Positions 16,658 to 23,920 of a stretch of 64,000 bases of DNA are shown piece by piece. Source of the stretch: CAZNYN01 sp964422205 (GTDB lineage: Bacteria > Synergistota > Synergistia > Synergistales > Synergistaceae). Within the stretch, counting starts at the first letter, position 1; each line of letters begins with the position of its first letter. The translations under genes were made by a program, and so were the position numbers. Below the pieces are notes generated by a model. The model searched no databases and had not been told where the DNA came from. It saw only the letters and a list, made by a program, of their open reading frames with translations. Location: contig CAYRAI010000004.1 of assembly GCA_964422205.1 (NCBI GenBank), forward strand, positions 1-64,000. Direction: 5' to 3'.

Positions 16658-17074
16658 TCAATCTTTTTGCGGAGCGCATTCACTGCATGAGCCGTAGATA
16701 ACAAGCTGTTTTCCCTCGACAGTCATGCCTTCCGGGACTTCAACACGCGGTATTTTCTGGTCTGAGAGGCAGAACATTTTGCCGCACTGCAGGCAGAGAA
16801 AGTGGGGATGGCCTCCCGGGCAGCCTTCGTTTTCCATGTCATGGGCGCAGAAACGCCATGCTCCGTCAAGCCCCTGAACCTGATGCACTATGTTCGAACT
16901 TTGAAGCGTCTGGAGGGTTCTGTAGAGTGTTACCCTGTCTAAGGGCTCTTCAAGCATTGATAAAATCTCTGCGTGTGTAAGAGGAGAAGCGTTTTCTATC
17001 AAAAGCTCAAGGATTTTTTTACGCTGCTTTGTGGTGCGAAGACCAGCGGCGCTTAGAATTTTTTCTGTCTGCAC
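16658..17074 (-). CDS. Fur-family metal or peroxide-responsive repressor
   Basis: A 138-residue regulator with the Fur layout: an N-terminal winged helix (LRTTKQRKKILELL...LTHAEILSML...RVTLYRTLQTL) and a C-terminal dimerisation domain with HPHFLCLQCGK and a final CSEC, giving two CxxC structural zinc sites. GTG at 17074, with GGGG upstream, is chosen as start because a good promoter (17105-17133) lies inside the longer in-frame extension, which therefore cannot be translated from that transcript. Sequence alone does not separate Fur, Zur and PerR. It seems to head an operon with the molybdopterin protein and xdhC, 32 bases downstream. A 7-1-7 inverted repeat over its -35 suggests autoregulation. 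Confidence 0.85.
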   Translation of the reverse strand: MQTEKILSAAGLRTTKQRKKILELLIENASPLTHAEILSMLEEPLDRVTLYRTLQTLQSSNIVHQVQGLDGAWRFCAHDMENEGCPGGHPHFLCLQCGKMFCLSDQKIPRVEVPEGMTVEGKQLVIYGSCSECAPQKD

Positions 17075-17104
17075 ATCGATCAGCCCCTTTATTGTCCTTG
17101 CCGT

Positions 17105-17133
17105 ATTATATGATACATACAACACTGTTGCAA
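17105..17133 (-). promoter_or_regulatory. Promoter of the Fur-family gene with overlapping 7-1-7 inverted repeat
   Basis: On the minus strand TTGCAA (17128-17133) is followed by 17 bases and a perfect TATAAT (17105-17110). The -35 end is covered by TACAACA-C-TGTTGCA (17118-17132, plus-strand reading), an almost perfect 7-1-7 inverted repeat of the layout used by Fur-family operators. Autoregulation is inferred. Confidence 0.7.
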
Positions 17134-17187
17134 TAAATTTTCTTTTTGCTGTGTTTAATTTTATTTTAAGCAAAGAGCAGGAATATC

Positions 17188-18387
17188 CTAGCTTCGCTGA
17201 GCCTCCGCCATGCTCATGCGCGCAAACAGGAGATATAGGGGTATGGAAGCACTCTGTGCAGCTATCGAAACTGCTATTAGGGCATAAATAGATGTATCGT
17301 AGAGCACGCCCAAAAGCCAGCTTCCAAGAAACCAGAAGAGTCCGAAGGAGAATTCAAAGATTCCGTAGCCCGCTCCTCTGCTTTGTTTCGGCACTATAAC
17401 AGAGACAACTGCCTTTAGGATTGATTCCTGAGCTCCCATGCCGACTCCCCATAGGATCATTCCGAAGATTATCATATCGGGCGAGGCAAAGCCGAAGATG
17501 AACAGTGCAAATGGTGCGGAGAGAAGTGTTGAAAGGACAAGAGCTTTTACGCCGTGTCTGTCGTACATACAGCCGAAGAAGAGGGCAGAGAGAGCATCTG
17601 CAGCCATAGCCCCGGCATAGAGCAAAGGAAGCTGTCTGTCTGTAAATATGCCTGATTTAAAGACGTGCATTGTTATGAGAGAAAAATCTATAAAGCCAAA
17701 TGCAAAAAGGCTTATCCCGATTATGTAGACTGCAAAGGAGCGATTAAAGGTGAATTTTTCTTCTTTCTTTGACTCCGGTTCGAATAGTTCTGGGTTGGGA
17801 AAGCGTCGCTTTGCATAAAGCAGGAAGAACATTGTGAGAAACGCAGGTACGAGCAGCACGGCAAAACATGCGGAGTAGACTTCGCAGCCGCTTCCTCCCT
17901 TAAAAAGCATGACAAGATAGAGGATCAGAGGCCCTATAAACGCGCCTATCTGATCTAAGGCTTCTTGGACGGCAAAACTTTTTCCCGCTCCCTCCCTTGA
18001 TGCGGCAAAGGAGAGTATCGTGCTCTTTGCAGGTTTTTTTATGGCTTTGCCCATTTTTTCCAAAATGAGCAGGAAACAGGCAAGTATCCAGCCGTCCTCG
18101 CTGACAAGAGCCAAGGCGGGAACGGCAAAAACGTCTATTGCATAGCCGATAATGGTCATTGTCCAATATTTTTTTGTCTTGTCCGTCAGTTTGCCGAACA
18201 CCCAGCGCAGGGAGTAGCCGACGAGCTCTCCCAGCCCGGATACAAACCCTATTACCGAGGCGGAAGCTCCAAGGAATGAGAGGTATGCTCCCCTTATGGA
18301 TGCTGCTCCTTCGTGAGTCATGTCCGAAAAGAGGCTCACGATTCCCAGAAGCAGTATAAAAGTCATGGCAGGTGTAATCTTTTTCAT
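17188..18387 (-). CDS. Major facilitator superfamily transporter
   Basis: A 399-residue integral membrane protein with about twelve hydrophobic helices and an MFS loop 2-3 type motif (LRWVFGKLTDKTKKYW, near residue 60). The acidic/basic loop between helices 6 and 7 (residues about 190-215) is typical. The start at 18387 is preferred over an ATG ten codons upstream because GGAGAG sits seven bases before it. It resembles putative permeases annotated near metal or organic acid functions, but the substrate is unknown. It lies upstream of, and in the same direction as, the Fur-family gene, which has its own promoter. Confidence 0.88.
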   Translation of the reverse strand: MKKITPAMTFILLLGIVSLFSDMTHEGAASIRGAYLSFLGASASVIGFVSGLGELVGYSLRWVFGKLTDKTKKYWTMTIIGYAIDVFAVPALALVSEDGWILACFLLILEKMGKAIKKPAKSTILSFAASREGAGKSFAVQEALDQIGAFIGPLILYLVMLFKGGSGCEVYSACFAVLLVPAFLTMFFLLYAKRRFPNPELFEPESKKEEKFTFNRSFAVYIIGISLFAFGFIDFSLITMHVFKSGIFTDRQLPLLYAGAMAADALSALFFGCMYDRHGVKALVLSTLLSAPFALFIFGFASPDMIIFGMILWGVGMGAQESILKAVVSVIVPKQSRGAGYGIFEFSFGLFWFLGSWLLGVLYDTSIYALIAVSIAAQSASIPLYLLFARMSMAEAQRS

Positions 18388-18719
18388 ATTTTCTCTCCGT
18401 ATCTCATATCTTTTCATTGCGTTTATAATTTTAGTTCAACATAGAGCAAAAACAATATTTTGATAAGTAAAGTTTTAGAAATTTATAAAATTAGGAGAAA
18501 AAAAATATCATTTCTGCTGTTTATTGAAAGAAGCACTGTGTACGTTACGTTGATAGACTGTTTTTACTTTCTGCATTGGATATTAAACTGACATCCGAAG
18601 AATATCGCTCAAAAATATAGTATCGGTGGTTGACATTCACAGAACAAAGCCGTATTATGTCCTCCAATATCTTGTCTGCAAAGACATATAGAAGTATCGC
18701 CATGGAAGGTGGGACTGTA
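18388..18719 (+). other. Regulatory gap upstream of the ilv operon
   Basis: AT-rich and gene-free. It holds the divergent start signals of the MFS gene on the left and the strong ilv promoter at 18630-18658 on the right. About 60 bases of untranslated leader separate the promoter from the leader peptide. Confidence 0.6.
18630..18658 (+). promoter_or_regulatory. Sigma-70 promoter of the ilv operon
   Basis: TTGACA at 18630-18635, a 17-base spacer and TATTAT at 18653-18658. This is a near-consensus promoter placed about 60 bases before the leader peptide start codon. Confidence 0.85.
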
Positions 18720-18812
18720 ATGTACGAAAGCTTAATATCATCTTTAACAAGCCTTGTTCTCGTCGTAGTCGTTATTATTAGCAGCGGGTCCCCCGAAGTG
18801 GCCGGTGCTTAA
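18720..18812 (+). CDS. Branched-chain leader peptide of the ilv attenuator
   Basis: A 30-residue peptide with GGTGGGA just upstream of its ATG. Its middle reads SLVLVVVVIISS: nine consecutive Leu, Val or Ile codons. The residues after them are encoded by the antiterminator sequence. When any branched-chain aminoacyl-tRNA is scarce, the ribosome would stall on this run and allow the antiterminator to form, as in IlvL/IlvB leader peptides of enteric bacteria. The sequence itself is not homologous to those; the function is inferred from composition and position. An in-frame ATG seven codons upstream is possible but has a poorer ribosome site. Confidence 0.9.
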   Translation: MYESLISSLTSLVLVVVVIISSGSPEVAGA

Positions 18813-18866
18813 TCACCGTGTAGCTTTCGGACCGGGACCCGCTGAGGGTTCCGGTTCTTTTTTTTT
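18783..18866 (+). terminator. Transcription attenuator of the ilv operon
   Basis: The terminator stem is ACCGGGACCC (18831-18840) paired with GGGTTCCGGT (18846-18855), with loop GCTGA and an almost uninterrupted U run (18856-18866). The antiterminator arm AGCGGGTCCC (18783-18792), inside the leader peptide gene, is perfectly complementary to GGGACCCGCT (18834-18843), so the two structures exclude each other. A middle hairpin (CGGTG with CACCG, 18803-18818) around the leader stop codon could act as the pause or protector. Confidence 0.92.
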
Positions 18867-18888
18867 CTAATGAGGAGGATGTCATGAA

Positions 18889-19395
18889 ATGAGGAGCACT
18901 TTCAGTATTCTGTCGGAAGATAACCCCGGAGTCCTTATGAGGATAGCGGGACTTATCTACCGCCGCGGCTACAATATCGAAAGCCTGAGCGTCGGCAGGA
19001 CGAGCACCCCCGGAATCTCGCGCTTCACTATCGTAATAGAGGGAGAGGAGAGCGTCTGCGAACAGATACGCAAACAGCTTTCAAAGCTGATAGAGGTTGT
19101 GGATGTTCGCAATCTTACAAAAGAAGGGCCATTTGTGGAACGGTGGCTCTCACTCGTCAAGGTCAAAGCTCCGCTTGAAATGCGTCCACATGTGCTCCAG
19201 ACGGCCGAGATATTCAGATGCAGAGTCGTAGACCTGGGAGCCGAGGCTATAACCATGGAAGTTACGGGAGACAGAGGAAAGCTTCAGGCGTGCCTTGAGG
19301 CCTTCAAACCTTACGGAATACTTGAGACAGTGGGCTCGGGGCAGGTAGCATTGGCGCGTTCCGGCTTCCTTCCCGAAAATTCCGAGGAGCAGTAA
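18889..19395 (+). CDS. ilvN: Acetolactate synthase small (regulatory) subunit
   Basis: A 168-residue protein with an N-terminal ACT domain (TFSILSEDNPGVLMRIAGLIYRR, then GYNIESLSVGRT) that binds valine for feedback inhibition. The C-terminal domain of IlvH/IlvN follows (VKAPLEMRPHVLQTAEIF...VDLGAEAITMEVTGD). It activates the large subunit IlvB. GAGGAGG lies upstream, with a somewhat long spacing. It is the first structural gene after the attenuator and is separated from ilvB by ilvC and leuA, an unusual order. Confidence 0.95.
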   Translation: MRSTFSILSEDNPGVLMRIAGLIYRRGYNIESLSVGRTSTPGISRFTIVIEGEESVCEQIRKQLSKLIEVVDVRNLTKEGPFVERWLSLVKVKAPLEMRPHVLQTAEIFRCRVVDLGAEAITMEVTGDRGKLQACLEAFKPYGILETVGSGQVALARSGFLPENSEEQ

Positions 19396-19482
19396 ATTTT
19401 TTTTGTTATGACTAGGCCCAATAAGAGCCCCGTACATAAATATATTTTATAAGTCCAAAGCAGGACAGAAGGAGTGTTTTTT

Positions 19483-20493
19483 ATGGCACATGTATATTAC
19501 GACCGTGATGCAGATCTCAATCTTCTTTCGGGAAAGACAATAGCTATATTCGGCTACGGCAGCCAGGGACATGCTCACGCTCAGAATCTCAAGGACAGCG
19601 GAGCCAATGTTATCATCGGTCTCCACGAGGGAAGCAAGTCAAAGGAAAAGGCCGAGAAGGACGGATTTGAAGTCTACACTGTCGCAGAAGCCACAAAGAG
19701 AGCTGATGTCGTTATGTTCCTCATCCCCGACCACCTCCAGGCTTCGACATACAAAAATGACGTTCTCCCCAACCTCAAGGCCGATGCAAAGCTCGCATTC
19801 GCCCACGGCTTCGCAATCCACTTCGGACAGATAACACCGGAAGCAAACCATGACGTCTTCATGGTCGCACCCAAGGGCCCCGGCCACATGGTTCGCCACA
19901 TGTACAAAGAGGGCAAGGGCGTTCCCTGCCTTATCGCTATCTACCAGGACGCAAGCGGCAAAGCCAAGGATTTCTCCCTTGCATACGCGTCAGCCATAGG
20001 CGGAGGCAGAGCGGGCATTATAGAGACCTCCTTCCGTGAAGAGACGGAGACAGACCTCTTCGGAGAGCAGGCTGTCCTTTGCGGCGGTATCAGCCAGCTT
20101 ATGCAGGACGGCTTCCAGACACTCGTGGACGCAGGCTATCAGCCCGAGATGGCTTACTTTGAGTGCATCAACGAAATGAAGCTCATAGTCGACATGATAT
20201 TTGAGGGCGGACTCTCATGGATGCGCTACTCAATCAGCGACACAGCCAAATACGGCGACATGACAGCAGGCCCCAGAGTCATCGGAGACGAATCACGCAA
20301 GGCCATGAAGCAGCTCCTTCTTGAGATACAGGACGGAACTTTCGCGCGCGATTGGATACTTGAGAACCAGACAGGACGCCCCCGCATGAAGAAGTGGGCA
20401 AAGGCCGCTCAGGAAGCCCCCTGCGAAGCTGTAGGAAAAGAGCTCCGCAAAATGATGCCTTGGATGGAACAGAAAGAAGTTCCCAAGTTTTAG
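19483..20493 (+). CDS. ilvC: Ketol-acid reductoisomerase
   Basis: IlvC converts acetolactate or acetohydroxybutyrate to the dihydroxy acid using NAD(P)H. The 336-residue class I enzyme has GYGSQGHAHAQNL at residues 24-36, the cofactor loop GLHEGSKSKEKA, and APKGPGHMVR. The metal-binding helical domain follows (ETETDLFGEQAVLCGG, then ECINEMKLIVDM). ATG at 19483 follows AGGAG at a normal distance; an in-frame GTG three codons earlier has no ribosome site. The Ser residues in the cofactor loop suggest NADPH preference, which is only an inference. Confidence 0.98.
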   Translation: MAHVYYDRDADLNLLSGKTIAIFGYGSQGHAHAQNLKDSGANVIIGLHEGSKSKEKAEKDGFEVYTVAEATKRADVVMFLIPDHLQASTYKNDVLPNLKADAKLAFAHGFAIHFGQITPEANHDVFMVAPKGPGHMVRHMYKEGKGVPCLIAIYQDASGKAKDFSLAYASAIGGGRAGIIETSFREETETDLFGEQAVLCGGISQLMQDGFQTLVDAGYQPEMAYFECINEMKLIVDMIFEGGLSWMRYSISDTAKYGDMTAGPRVIGDESRKAMKQLLLEIQDGTFARDWILENQTGRPRMKKWAKAAQEAPCEAVGKELRKMMPWMEQKEVPKF

Positions 20494-20515
20494 TTTTGTA
20501 GATTAAATATCGGCT

Positions 20516-20545
20516 CTTCGGCGAATTCCGTAAGATTCGCCGAAG
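20516..20545 (+). other. Perfect 11-bp hairpin between ilvC and leuA
   Basis: CTTCGGCGAAT (20516-20526) pairs perfectly with ATTCGCCGAAG (20535-20545) around an eight-base loop. No U run follows, so it is more likely an mRNA stability or processing hairpin than a terminator. Confidence 0.7.
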
Positions 20546-20583
20546 GGCAAATTCTTTCCCGTGATATGCAAAGGAGAACTGTA

Positions 20584-22119
20584 ATGACCGAACATGTGCG
20601 GATTTTTGACACAACTCTGAGAGACGGAGAACAGGCTGCTAAGATTAATCTCAGCAAAGATGAAAAGCTCAGGATAGCAAGGCAGCTTGCAAGGCTTGGG
20701 GCAGACATTATAGAGGCGGGATTTCCCGCGGGCTCGATAAGCGACTTTGAGTCCGTAAAGGCGATATCCAAAGAGATAGAAGGCCCTGTCATTGCGGCTC
20801 TTGCCCGCACATGCGAGGAAGACATTACAAAAGCCGCCCTTGCTCTTAAGGATGCGGCGCGCCCGCGCATACACACATACATAGCGACAAGTCCCATACA
20901 CATGGAGTACAAGCTCAAGATGGACAAGGAAAAAGTCCTCTCCGAAGTCAGAAATGCAGTTACTCTGGCAAGGACATTTGTCGAGGATGTTGAGTTCTCG
21001 GCGGAAGACGCCAGCCGCTCCGATGCGGATTTCCTTGTCGAGGTTTTTAAGACAGCAATAGAGTGCGGTGCTTCGACGGTAAATGTGCCGGATACAGTCG
21101 GCTATGCTCAGCCGGAGGAGTTTTTTAAATTTCTGAAAGATATAATGGAACGCACAAACGCCCCTTCACACGTCCTATGGTCGGTTCACTGCCACAACGA
21201 CCTTGGTCTTGCCGTGGCAAATTCCCTTGCAGCGGTGAGAGCGGGAGTAAGGCAGGTCGAGTGCACGATAAACGGACTCGGAGAACGGGCCGGGAACGCA
21301 GCAATGGAAGAAATTGTCATGGCGATAAACACGAGAGCCGACTACTACAATCTTCATACAAAGATAGAGACTTCAAGGTTCTACAGTACAAGCAAGCTTG
21401 TATCTCAGGCCACGGGAGTTATTGTCCAGCCCAATAAAGCGATAGTTGGCAAAAATGCTTTCACTCACGAAGCGGCAATACACATGCGCGGAATGCTCTG
21501 CAACAGGGCTACATACGAGATAATGACGCCCGAAACGGTGGGAACGCCGCTTGCGGAACGGACATTGGGCAAGCACTCGGGCAGACACATGTTCAAAGAG
21601 AAAACGGAGGACATGGGGTATCAGCTTTCGGCAGCTGAGACAGACTACGCCTTCACATGCTTCAAAGAGCTCTGTGAAAAGAAAAAAGATGTCTCCGACG
21701 GAGATATAGAGGCTATGATACTGGATAAAGTGCTCTCATACACGCCTGAAAAAATGTATGAGCTTAAAGATTTTGCTGTTCAAATAGGCACAGGCTGCAA
21801 ACCGACGGCAAGCGTCACTCTCTTTGTAAACGGAAATGACTTTACGGAAGCCGCTGTCGGCAACGGCCCTGTTGATGCCGTCTATAACGCGATAAAGAAA
21901 ATTTTGGGTATCTCCCCTCAGCTCAAGGGCTTTAGGATCGGAGCTACGAGCGAACGCTCGGATGCTCAGGCTGAGACAAGAATAATCCTTCACCATAAAG
22001 AGATTCAGGCGCAGGGACGCGGAACAAGCACGGATATTGTCGAATCTTCCGTGCGGGCTTACGTTGACGCAATCAACAGGCTGTACACCGCCGCCGCTGC
22101 AAAAGACATTAAGCTTTAA
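20584..22119 (+). CDS. leuA: 2-isopropylmalate synthase
   Basis: LeuA condenses acetyl-CoA with 2-ketoisovalerate, the first committed step to leucine. The 511-residue protein has the HMGL-like TIM barrel (FDTTLRDGEQ near residue 8, VHCHNDLGLAVAN with the metal-binding HxH, then GLGERAGNA). A linker carries GKHSGRH, and a C-terminal LeuA regulatory domain (about residues 385-505) serves leucine feedback. Start 20584 is preferred because GGAG lies eight bases upstream; the longer frame starts inside that site. The residues after GEQ are AAK instead of the usual SPG. Member of the ilv transcript, 90 bases after ilvC. Confidence 0.95.
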   Translation: MTEHVRIFDTTLRDGEQAAKINLSKDEKLRIARQLARLGADIIEAGFPAGSISDFESVKAISKEIEGPVIAALARTCEEDITKAALALKDAARPRIHTYIATSPIHMEYKLKMDKEKVLSEVRNAVTLARTFVEDVEFSAEDASRSDADFLVEVFKTAIECGASTVNVPDTVGYAQPEEFFKFLKDIMERTNAPSHVLWSVHCHNDLGLAVANSLAAVRAGVRQVECTINGLGERAGNAAMEEIVMAINTRADYYNLHTKIETSRFYSTSKLVSQATGVIVQPNKAIVGKNAFTHEAAIHMRGMLCNRATYEIMTPETVGTPLAERTLGKHSGRHMFKEKTEDMGYQLSAAETDYAFTCFKELCEKKKDVSDGDIEAMILDKVLSYTPEKMYELKDFAVQIGTGCKPTASVTLFVNGNDFTEAAVGNGPVDAVYNAIKKILGISPQLKGFRIGATSERSDAQAETRIILHHKEIQAQGRGTSTDIVESSVRAYVDAINRLYTAAAAKDIKL

Positions 22120-22153
22120 CAACTTGAAGAGAAAATAAGGAGCTGAAATCAGG

Positions 22154-23833
22154 ATGGCAAGTATGAACGGAGCCGAGATGGTTGTAAAGTCCCTGGAAGC
22201 GGAAGGCGTAAAAACAATGTTCGGCCTTCCCGGAGGAACAGTAATTCATCTCTATGACGCAATATATGACTCGAAGATAAATCACATTCTAATGCGCCAC
22301 GAACAGGCTGCGGCACATGCGGCTGACGGTTATGCGAGAGCGTCGGGACGTCCCGGCGTCTGCATAGCCACATCTGGCCCCGGAGCAACAAACCTGGTAA
22401 CGGGCATAGCTACTGCCAACTTGGACTCAGTTCCGCTTGTGGCAATAACGGGACAGGTCGCCACGGGAGTTATAGGCACGGACGCTTTTCAGGAAGCGGA
22501 CATAGTGGGAGCAACTCTTCCTCTGGTCAAGCACAGTATGCAGGTGCGCTCTCCCGAACAGATTCCCACCGCCATTAAAAAGGCATTTCACATAGCTTCT
22601 ACTGGACGCCCCGGCCCCGTACTCGTTGACGTTCCTGCAGACGTGCAGAAGGGAATCGGAACTTTCAGCTATCCCGAAAAAGTTGACTTCCCCGGCTATC
22701 ATCCTGAATCTGTTCTTGAGATAGAAAGTCTGGACGAAGCCGCAGCAATGCTTGAACAGGCTCACAGACCCGTCATATTCGCAGGGGGCGGAGTCATAAG
22801 CTCAGGAGCGTCGGAGAAACTCACGGACTTTGCGGAGAGGCTGGAGATACCTGTAACAACAACCCTCCTCGGCAAGGGAGCATTCCCCGAGTCGCACCCT
22901 CTGGGGCTCTCACTCGGCATGGCGGGAATGCACGGACACCCTGCGGCAAACAGAGCCCTCATGTCAGCCGATGTCATACTGACCATAGGCTCGCGTTTCA
23001 GCGACAGAACTACGGGCAAAAGAGACAGATTCGCGCCCGAAGCCAAGATAATTCACATCGACTTAGACCCTGCCGAGATAGACAAGACTATAGGCTCTGA
23101 TGTCTGGCTTGTGGGAGACGCTCTTTTCATAATCGACCTTCTTGACAAAGCGGTTAAGAAAAAGCAGGACAGAAGCGCATGGATTGACCGCCTTGCCGAA
23201 ATCCGCAGAGACGAACCTATGCCCCATGTAAAATTTGACGGAAAGATAGCTCCTTGGCAGGTGCTTGAGGCTCTGAGAGAAATCACAGGAGGCAATGCCG
23301 TTGTCACTACGGAAGTGGGACAGAACCAGATGTGGGCGGCTCAGCACTATAAAACGGAGCATCCGAGAAGATTCCTATCATCCGGCGGGCTCGGCACAAT
23401 GGGCTTCGGCTTTCCTGCCGCGATAGGAGCTGCATATGCCTGTCCCAATCAGCATATATGCTGCGTGGCTGGAGACGGAAGCCTTATGATGAACATACAG
23501 GAGCTGGACACATGCGCCCGCTACAACATACCGGTCAAGATAATACTGCTGAACAACTCCTGCCTCGGCAACGTAAGGCAGTGGCAGGAGATATTCTACA
23601 ACGCCCGCTACTCGAACACCATATACAACAAAGTTCCCGACTTCCTTAAAATAGCAGAGGGAATGGGAGTACAGGGTTACTCTGCCAATAAGCCGGAAGA
23701 TATACACAAAACTTTGGAAAAGGCTCTGGAACAGCCGGGGGCAGCTCTTATCGACTTCCGAATCCCGCAGGAGGCAATGGTCATGCCTATGGTAATGCCC
23801 GGAGACGCAATAGACAAAATGCATTTTAACTAA
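22154..23833 (+). CDS. ilvB: Acetolactate synthase large (catalytic) subunit
   Basis: A 559-residue thiamine diphosphate enzyme that condenses two pyruvates, or pyruvate and 2-ketobutyrate. The three domains are clear. The N-terminal domain has the catalytic Glu in RHEQAAAHAADG (residue about 49) and ATSGPGATNLVTG, the middle domain is FAD-binding, and the C-terminal ThDP domain has GDGSLMMNIQELDT and the Mg site around LLNNSCLGNVRQWQ. Thirty-four bases separate it from leuA. It is followed by an intrinsic terminator, so the attenuated transcript can end here. Confidence 0.97.
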   Translation: MASMNGAEMVVKSLEAEGVKTMFGLPGGTVIHLYDAIYDSKINHILMRHEQAAAHAADGYARASGRPGVCIATSGPGATNLVTGIATANLDSVPLVAITGQVATGVIGTDAFQEADIVGATLPLVKHSMQVRSPEQIPTAIKKAFHIASTGRPGPVLVDVPADVQKGIGTFSYPEKVDFPGYHPESVLEIESLDEAAAMLEQAHRPVIFAGGGVISSGASEKLTDFAERLEIPVTTTLLGKGAFPESHPLGLSLGMAGMHGHPAANRALMSADVILTIGSRFSDRTTGKRDRFAPEAKIIHIDLDPAEIDKTIGSDVWLVGDALFIIDLLDKAVKKKQDRSAWIDRLAEIRRDEPMPHVKFDGKIAPWQVLEALREITGGNAVVTTEVGQNQMWAAQHYKTEHPRRFLSSGGLGTMGFGFPAAIGAAYACPNQHICCVAGDGSLMMNIQELDTCARYNIPVKIILLNNSCLGNVRQWQEIFYNARYSNTIYNKVPDFLKIAEGMGVQGYSANKPEDIHKTLEKALEQPGAALIDFRIPQEAMVMPMVMPGDAIDKMHFN

Positions 23834-23837
23834 ATGG

Positions 23838-23864
23838 AACGGGCTTGCAAAAAAGCCCGTTTTT
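23838..23864 (+). terminator. Intrinsic terminator between ilvB and ilvD
   Basis: AACGGGCTT (23838-23846) pairs with AAGCCCGTT (23853-23861), loop GCAAAA, followed by a T run. A -10 box (TATAAT, 23882-23887) just downstream, with no good -35, suggests that ilvD has its own weak promoter. Confidence 0.85.
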
Positions 23865-23920
23865 AACTTGAAATCTTGTATTATAATTTATTTAATCTAT
23901 GTGACAGGAGTGAAATCTTT

